Assembly (NCBI RefSeq): GCF_014636315.1
Contig: NZ_BMED01000001.1
Span: 1,493,941 to 1,557,940 of the forward strand
Direction of reading: 5' to 3'
DNA from: Parundibacterium terreum
Lineage (GTDB): Bacteria; Pseudomonadota; Gammaproteobacteria; Burkholderiales; Burkholderiaceae_D
DNA length: 64,000 bases
The stretch's first letter is position 1; the number at the start of each line of letters is the position of its first letter. Below the pieces are notes generated by a model. It searched no databases, had not been told where the DNA came from, and saw nothing but the letters and a program-made list of their open reading frames with translations. Shown here piece by piece: positions 59,362 to 64,000 of this stretch. The position numbers were made by a program, and so were the translations under genes.

Positions 59362-60855
59362 ATGACACTTGTTAATACCGCAACAGATGCGGCCCCGGCA
59401 ACCACGGCGGTGAAAGAAAAGCATCCTGCTGCCCTTCCCATGCTCTTTTTTACAGAGATGTGGGAACGCTTCAGTTACTACGGTATGCGCGCCCTGCTGG
59501 TGCTATACCTCGTCAATGCGATAGGCTATACCCGCTCTGACGCGCTGGCACTGTATGCAACCTATACCGGCCTGGTCTATTTGTCGCCACTGCTCGGCGG
59601 CTACCTGGCCGACCGCTACCTGGGGCGCCGCAAGGCCATCCTGATCGGCGGCATTACCATGGCACTGGGTCACTTCTGCATGGCATTCGAGCCTCTGCTG
59701 CATCTGTCGCTGGGCTTGCTGATCATCGGTAACGGCTTCTTCAAACCAAACATCTCTACCCTGCTGGGTTCGCTGTATCGTGAAAACGATCCGCGCCGCG
59801 ATGGCGGCTTCACCATTTTCTACATGGGCGTCAACCTCGGCTCTTTTCTGTCCCCATTGATCGCCGGCACGCTCGGTGAAAAAGTGGGCTGGCACTATGG
59901 CTTCGCTTCTGCTGGCGTCGGCATGTGTTTCGGCATTGCGCAATTCCTGTGGGGCCAGCACAAGCTGGGCAACGCTGGCCTGCCACCGGGCAAATCCCGT
60001 ATTGACGGCCAGGACTGGATGCACATCCTGCTGATTTCCTTCGGCATGATCCCGACCGTCTATGCAATCATGGGCATCTGGAGCTTTGTCGGCCCTGTGT
60101 GGAACAGCTTTGCCCTGATCGTTAAACTGATCGTTGTCATCGGCATCATTGCGGCCCTGTGGTTTGGCAGCGGCGCTGTCGGCAATAAACAAGGTAAAGT
60201 GGAAACACCGCTGACGCGCGAAGAATGGCACCGCATCATCGCCATCCTGATCATGGGCTTCTTCGTGGTCTTCTTCTGGATGGGCTTTGAGCAAGCCGGC
60301 GGCACAATGAATTTGTTCGCTGACAAGCAAACCGACCGCCACCTGGGCGGCTGGGAAATCCCCGCCACCTACTTCCAGGCTATCAACCCGCTGGGCATCG
60401 TTCTGCTGGGACCTGTGCTGGCGATGATCTGGACCCGCATCGACCAATCCCGTTTCAGGCTGCCTACTCCAGCCAAGCTGGCTATCGGCATGATCATCCT
60501 GGGCCTGGGCTTTATCGTACTGGCGATTGCACAGACTGAAGCAAATACCGTCGGCAAGGTTGGCCCGCAATGGCTGTTCTTCGTCTACCTGCTGCATACT
60601 ATCGGCGAGCTGTGCCTGTCGCCGGTTGGCTTGTCCATGGTCAGCAAACTGGCTCCGGCCCGCGTTGCGGCGATGATGATGGGCGTCTGGTACCTGGCCA
60701 ATGCGCTGGCGAATTACCTGGCCGGCATGCTGGAAGAAATCCTGAAAGGCTCATCCTTCCCGCTGTACTGGTTCCTGGTGGGCAGCTCCATCGGCGCAGG
60801 CGTCGTGCTGCTGCTGATCACACCTTTGCTGAAAAAATTAATGCACGGCAGATAA
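59362..60855 (+). CDS. POT-family proton-coupled peptide transporter
   Basis: A 497-residue protein; the ATG at 59362 has GGAG 9 bases upstream. The ExxERFxYYG signature lies at Glu35 (MWERFSYYGMRALLVLYLV), and the second POT motif reads GGYLADRYLGRRKAILIGG. About fourteen helices including two extra central ones. It imports di- and tripeptides with protons. Lone gene with a strong terminator. Confidence 0.93.
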   Translation: MTLVNTATDAAPATTAVKEKHPAALPMLFFTEMWERFSYYGMRALLVLYLVNAIGYTRSDALALYATYTGLVYLSPLLGGYLADRYLGRRKAILIGGITMALGHFCMAFEPLLHLSLGLLIIGNGFFKPNISTLLGSLYRENDPRRDGGFTIFYMGVNLGSFLSPLIAGTLGEKVGWHYGFASAGVGMCFGIAQFLWGQHKLGNAGLPPGKSRIDGQDWMHILLISFGMIPTVYAIMGIWSFVGPVWNSFALIVKLIVVIGIIAALWFGSGAVGNKQGKVETPLTREEWHRIIAILIMGFFVVFFWMGFEQAGGTMNLFADKQTDRHLGGWEIPATYFQAINPLGIVLLGPVLAMIWTRIDQSRFRLPTPAKLAIGMIILGLGFIVLAIAQTEANTVGKVGPQWLFFVYLLHTIGELCLSPVGLSMVSKLAPARVAAMMMGVWYLANALANYLAGMLEEILKGSSFPLYWFLVGSSIGAGVVLLLITPLLKKLMHGR

Positions 60856-60883
60856 GCCGGGAGCATTTATTTCGCATCAAATC

Positions 60884-60918
60884 AAAAGCCGCTGTTCTCA
60901 GGAACAGCGGCTTTTTTT
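60884..60918 (+). terminator. Terminator of the POT gene
   Basis: Perfect 14-bp stem AAAAGCCGCTGTTC/GAACAGCGGCTTTT with loop TCAG (60884-60915), then further T's. Confidence 0.92.
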
Positions 60919-60953
60919 ATGTGCCTGCCTATGTGTCTGCTTATGTGCCTACT
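60918..60953. repeat. 12-bp imperfect tandem repeat, three copies
   Basis: Units TATGTGCCTGCC, TATGTGTCTGCT and TATGTGCCTACT, ending with a partial TATGCG. Lies between the POT terminator and the RNase H-like stop codon. Confidence 0.6.
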
Positions 60954-60984
60954 TATGCGTCAATCCAGTCCATGGGAAAGTCAA

Positions 60985-61644
60985 CTAAGCAGGCAACTTG
61001 ATCGCCTGCTGCGACAGCGCATCTGCTTCCGCATTTTTATGCCGCGGCACCCAGGTCAGACTCAGTAAATTCAGTTGCGCCATCAATTGCCGCGCCTGCG
61101 CGCGATGAGATTCCAGCCCGCTTGCGGTCTTGCCGCCTTGTTGCATCACATCGTTGATCACGACCTGGCTATCACCATATATCTGCAGTTTTTTCGGCTG
61201 CAGGCGCACTGCCTCCTGCAATACCGCAATCAGCGCCAGGTATTCGCCTTTACTGCTATTGCCCTGGCCTGCTGCGCGGCTGATGCGTACTACCGCACCG
61301 TCCGGACTTTTAAGGATGCCCCCCACGCCCATCCTGCCCGGATTGGGATGCGTAGAGCCATCGAACCAGGCCTGCCATGCTGCAGCATCCGGCTGGGCGA
61401 GCAGTTTCTTTGCCGCGTATGCCTGTGCTTTTTCTCGTCTGTGCGTATCGCGCCTGGTTACGGCATCTTGCTTGAGTTGCCGTCGCTGCCGCAACAACTC
61501 ATCCAGAGTATGAGTACCCGCTGCATGCTGCAGAACCTGCACCAGGGCATCACATGGCGACAGCCCCAGCTTCTTTTGCAAGCGCCGGCTCAGCACCATC
61601 TCGGATTTATACGCGGCTATAAGCAGCTCTTCAAATTCAGGCAT
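60985..61644 (-). CDS. RNase HI-like protein
   Basis: A 219-residue protein; ATG at 61644 is used, with a TTG at 61674 possible. The first 95 residues are a charged helical extension (SRRLQKKLGLSP, REKAQAYAAKK). The RNase H fold follows with all four acidic residues: AWFDGSTHPNPG, SKGEYLALI, IYGDSQVVIND, NAEADALS. It may cut RNA in RNA/DNA hybrids; a second rnhA is likely elsewhere. Lone gene, convergent with the POT gene. Confidence 0.88.
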   Translation of the reverse strand: MPEFEELLIAAYKSEMVLSRRLQKKLGLSPCDALVQVLQHAAGTHTLDELLRQRRQLKQDAVTRRDTHRREKAQAYAAKKLLAQPDAAAWQAWFDGSTHPNPGRMGVGGILKSPDGAVVRISRAAGQGNSSKGEYLALIAVLQEAVRLQPKKLQIYGDSQVVINDVMQQGGKTASGLESHRAQARQLMAQLNLLSLTWVPRHKNAEADALSQQAIKLPA

Positions 61645-61843
61645 CTTCAGGCTTGGATGAAACGGACTATTCAATATGGAGCAATTCTACACGCGCATTT
61701 TTCCGGCATCAGTTTTCTTCGGCCTACGCTGATGGCATCCCCTCCTTTAGGGAGATGCCGGGTTTCGGCAGCTTCTGGCATTATTAGGCATAATGCAACA
61801 CCACTATTTTGTGTTTTTTGTGCCCACCCTAGGAGATCGCACG

Positions 61844-62833
61844 ATGTTCAACCAATCGTTATCCCGCAGCACCACATTGTTTGCCCTGTCAGCCGTCCTG
61901 CTCGCCACTGCGGGCTCAGGAATAATAGGCAGCAGCAATGCCTATGCCGCCGCGCCCATGGTCAAAAGCTCAGCACCGGCCTACTATCGCATGACGCTGG
62001 GTGATTTTGAAATCACTGCCCTGTCGGATGGTACTACTGCACTGCCAGTGGACAAATTGCTGACCAACACCACGGCTGCGGCCACCAACAAGCAGCTTGC
62101 CAAATCTTACCTGAAGAGCCCGGTAGAGACCTCATTTAATGGTTTCCTTATCAACACCGGCAGCAAGCTGATACTGGTTGATACCGGCGCCGGCGCTTTC
62201 TTCGGTCCTACGCTGGGCAATCTTGCCGCCAATCTGAAAGCGGCAGGCTACCAGCCTGAGCAGGTAGATGAAATCTATATCACGCACATGCATTCCGATC
62301 ACGTCGGCGGCCTGCTGGCAGGCGACAAGATCGCCTTCCCCAACGCCATCGTGCGCGCACAAAAGAACGAAGCGGATTACTGGCTGAGCCAGGCCAATAT
62401 GGACAAGGCGCCGGCAGACAATAAAGGCAGTTTCAAGAATGCGATGGCAGCAGTTAATCCTTACGCCAGCGCCGGCAAGTTCAAGCCCTTTGAAGGCGAT
62501 ACCGAGCTGGTGCCAGGCATCAAGGCCATTGCTGGCCATGGCCATACTGCTGGCCATAGCACTTACGTGATCGAAAGCAAGGGCGAGAAGCTGGTGCTGT
62601 GGGGCGACCTGATGCACGTGGCCGCCGTACAGTTTGAACACCCAGAAGTCACCATCGCCTTTGACAGCGATAGCAAGACAGCAGCCGTAGAACGCAAAAA
62701 GGCGTATGCAGATGCAGCCAAGGGCGGCTACCTGGTAGCAGGTGCGCACTTGTCCTTCCCAGGCATAGGCCGCATACGGGCAGAGGGCAAGGGCTACGCA
62801 TGGGTGCCGGTCAACTACGTGCCGGTACGCTGA
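61844..62833 (+). CDS. Periplasmic MBL-fold metallo-hydrolase
   Basis: A 329-residue protein; the ATG at 61844 has GGAG eight bases upstream. Signal peptide (LFALSAVLLATAGSGIIGSSNAYA), then the metallo-beta-lactamase fold: HxHxDH at His148-His150-Asp152-His153 (THMHSDHVGG), GHGHTAGHS and the third ligand Asp in LVLWGDLMHV. Substrate unknown; family members include lactonases and thiol hydrolases. Lone gene. Confidence 0.9.
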   Translation: MFNQSLSRSTTLFALSAVLLATAGSGIIGSSNAYAAAPMVKSSAPAYYRMTLGDFEITALSDGTTALPVDKLLTNTTAAATNKQLAKSYLKSPVETSFNGFLINTGSKLILVDTGAGAFFGPTLGNLAANLKAAGYQPEQVDEIYITHMHSDHVGGLLAGDKIAFPNAIVRAQKNEADYWLSQANMDKAPADNKGSFKNAMAAVNPYASAGKFKPFEGDTELVPGIKAIAGHGHTAGHSTYVIESKGEKLVLWGDLMHVAAVQFEHPEVTIAFDSDSKTAAVERKKAYADAAKGGYLVAGAHLSFPGIGRIRAEGKGYAWVPVNYVPVR

Positions 62834-62950
62834 AAACGGATCCCGGTTAAACTCGTGGAAATGTCTGCTCCCCAGGCGTTTTCACGAAAATGGCGGGGCA
62901 AGCGAGTCAACTTCAGTGTCAATAGAAACAATGTAGAAAGCAATGATTTC

Positions 62951-64000
62951 ATGAGCCAGTTGTTTACCCCTTTCCCGCTAGGCTCGGTGAGCCTGAAAAA
63001 CCGCATCGTAGTATCCCCGATGTGTCAGTACTCTGCCGAAGACGGGCTGGCAGGCGACTGGCACATGATCCATCTCGGCGGCCTGGCACTATCCGGCGCC
63101 GGCCTGCTGTTTATCGAGGCCAGCGCCGTAGAGCCAGACGGCCGTATCACGCCGGGCGACCTGGGCATCTGGTCCGATGCGACAGAAGCCGCCTTGGGGC
63201 GGGTGATACAGGCTTTCCGCAAATATACGAATATTCCAGTCGCTATCCAGCTGGCGCACGCGGGGCGCAAGGCCTCCAGCCATGCACCCTGGGACGGTGG
63301 GCAATTGATCCCCATTGGACGAGGCGGCTGGCAAACCGAAGCGCCTTCCGCCATACCGCATGCAGCAGGAGAGCATCCGCCTGTGGCACTGGATAAGGCG
63401 GGCTTGGCACGGCTGCGCACAGCGTTCGTGGAAGCAGCCAAGCGGGCGCATAGGCTGGGCATAGAAGTGATAGAACTGCATGCGGCGCACGGCTATCTGC
63501 TGCATCAATTCCTGTCCCCGCTGTCCAATCAGCGCGATGACGAGTACGGTGGCTCGCTGGAAAATCGCATGCGTTTTCCGCTGGAAATCTATGATGCAGT
63601 ACGCGCGGCCCTGCCGGCAGACAAGACTGTAGGCGTGCGCGTATCCGCCACCGACTGGGTCGCGGGCGGCTGGGATCTGGAACAGTGCACGGTATTTGCA
63701 AAGGCGCTGAAACAGCACGGATGCAGCTTCATCGACGTCTCCAGCGGCGGCGTATCGCCGTTGCAGCAGATTACTTTGGGACCGGGCTATCAGGTAGGCT
63801 TTGCCGCGCATATCCGCGCGCAGACTGGGTTGCCGACCATCGCCGTCGGCATGATCACCGAACCGGAACAGGCGGAAGAAATCGTCGCCTCAGGCCAGGC
63901 CGACATGGTGGCGCTGGCGCGCGCGATGCTGTATGACCCGCACTGGCCATGGCATGCCGCCGCCAAACTGGGCGGCACTGTGGATGCTCCGCAACAATAC
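62951..64000 (+). CDS. Old Yellow Enzyme family NADH:flavin oxidoreductase (XenA/YqjM-like), 3' truncated
   Basis: 350 residues are visible; the frame runs off the window, probably only 10-20 residues short of the stop. FMN site near PMCQYSAEDG with the active-site Cys, HAGRKASSHAPW (the His-Asn-like substrate pair of the XenA/YqjM group), IELHAAHGYLLHQFLSP, and SLENRMRFPLEIYDAV. It reduces activated alkenes or nitro compounds with NAD(P)H. The ATG at 62951 is chosen, though no good ribosome-binding site is visible. Confidence 0.9.
   Translation, partial: MSQLFTPFPLGSVSLKNRIVVSPMCQYSAEDGLAGDWHMIHLGGLALSGAGLLFIEASAVEPDGRITPGDLGIWSDATEAALGRVIQAFRKYTNIPVAIQLAHAGRKASSHAPWDGGQLIPIGRGGWQTEAPSAIPHAAGEHPPVALDKAGLARLRTAFVEAAKRAHRLGIEVIELHAAHGYLLHQFLSPLSNQRDDEYGGSLENRMRFPLEIYDAVRAALPADKTVGVRVSATDWVAGGWDLEQCTVFAKALKQHGCSFIDVSSGGVSPLQQITLGPGYQVGFAAHIRAQTGLPTIAVGMITEPEQAEEIVASGQADMVALARAMLYDPHWPWHAAAKLGGTVDAPQQY

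Noticed and set aside
59503-60597. 364-residue minus-strand ORF antisense to the POT transporter
   Set aside because: Shadow of a clear coding sequence on the other strand; composition rich in Gln, His, Asp and Arg with no family.
1-64000. CRISPR arrays, tRNA/rRNA genes, insertion sequences, phage genes, toxin-antitoxin or restriction systems
   Set aside because: No supporting repeats or motifs were seen by reading; the window looks like ordinary chromosome.

Overview
The window is chromosomal DNA of a Gram-negative betaproteobacterium. The mix of DUF4148, DUF2917, TIGR01777/DUF4166 and PEP-CTERM proteins, an ECF42-type sigma module, XenA-like and HCCA-isomerase-like enzymes and moderate GC points to Oxalobacteraceae (Herminiimonas/Janthinobacterium-like). 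This placement comes from gene content, not from a marker gene. No rRNA, tRNA, CRISPR array, phage or insertion sequence was seen. The window looks like ordinary accessory-rich chromosome with many short transcription units and divergent regulator-target pairs.

Layout. 1-7.4 kb: 3' end of the periplasmic protease prc, an M20 peptidase, a FecA-like TonB-dependent receptor without the signalling domain (possible Fur box upstream), a GST, a SnoaL-like protein and a lipoprotein ending in a TonB C-terminal domain. 7.8-12 kb: an ECF42-type sigma factor with SRPBCC, DGPF/YciI and VOC proteins, a divergent HxlR regulator with an operator-like dyad, and a second DGPF gene. 12.3-19.2 kb: a Cache-PAS histidine kinase, a large lipoprotein haem peroxidase and an anion permease. 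19.3-24.5 kb: a PA0069-family radical SAM gene with a textbook LexA box, a four-gene operon (DCC thiol oxidoreductase, membrane protein, DUF4166, TIGR01777 fusion) and chaC. 24.6-35.6 kb: a zinc-ribbon membrane protein, a diguanylate cyclase, EamA and isochorismatase-like genes, a DUF2459 protein, and two divergent regulator/target pairs (LysR/DHA2 efflux, CGNR/hydrolase), each with repeats or a palindrome between them.

35.7-52.6 kb: two secreted GIN-domain (DUF2807) proteins, an unknown membrane protein, a LysR regulator, a DUF2917-isomerase-MFS operon overlapping a RidA gene, a DUF4148 protein, a catalase-like peroxidase, an NRAMP-type transporter with altered metal-site motifs, a Baeyer-Villiger-type monooxygenase overlapping a solute-binding protein gene, azoR with a divergent HxlR gene, and an orphan amino-acid-type binding protein. 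52.9-64 kb: a three-gene envelope locus (PEP-CTERM protein, small secreted protein, PA-domain metalloprotease), polyphosphate kinase 2, a tandem pair of unknown secreted paralogues, a POT peptide transporter, an RNase H-like protein, an MBL-fold hydrolase and the 5' part of an Old Yellow Enzyme gene.

The most promising less-described pieces are the PEP-CTERM/metalloprotease locus, the tandem secreted paralogues at 57.3-58.9 kb, the lipoprotein haem peroxidase, the DCC/DUF4166/TIGR01777 operon and the DGPF/ECF42/HxlR module. I found no clear defence or mobile system.
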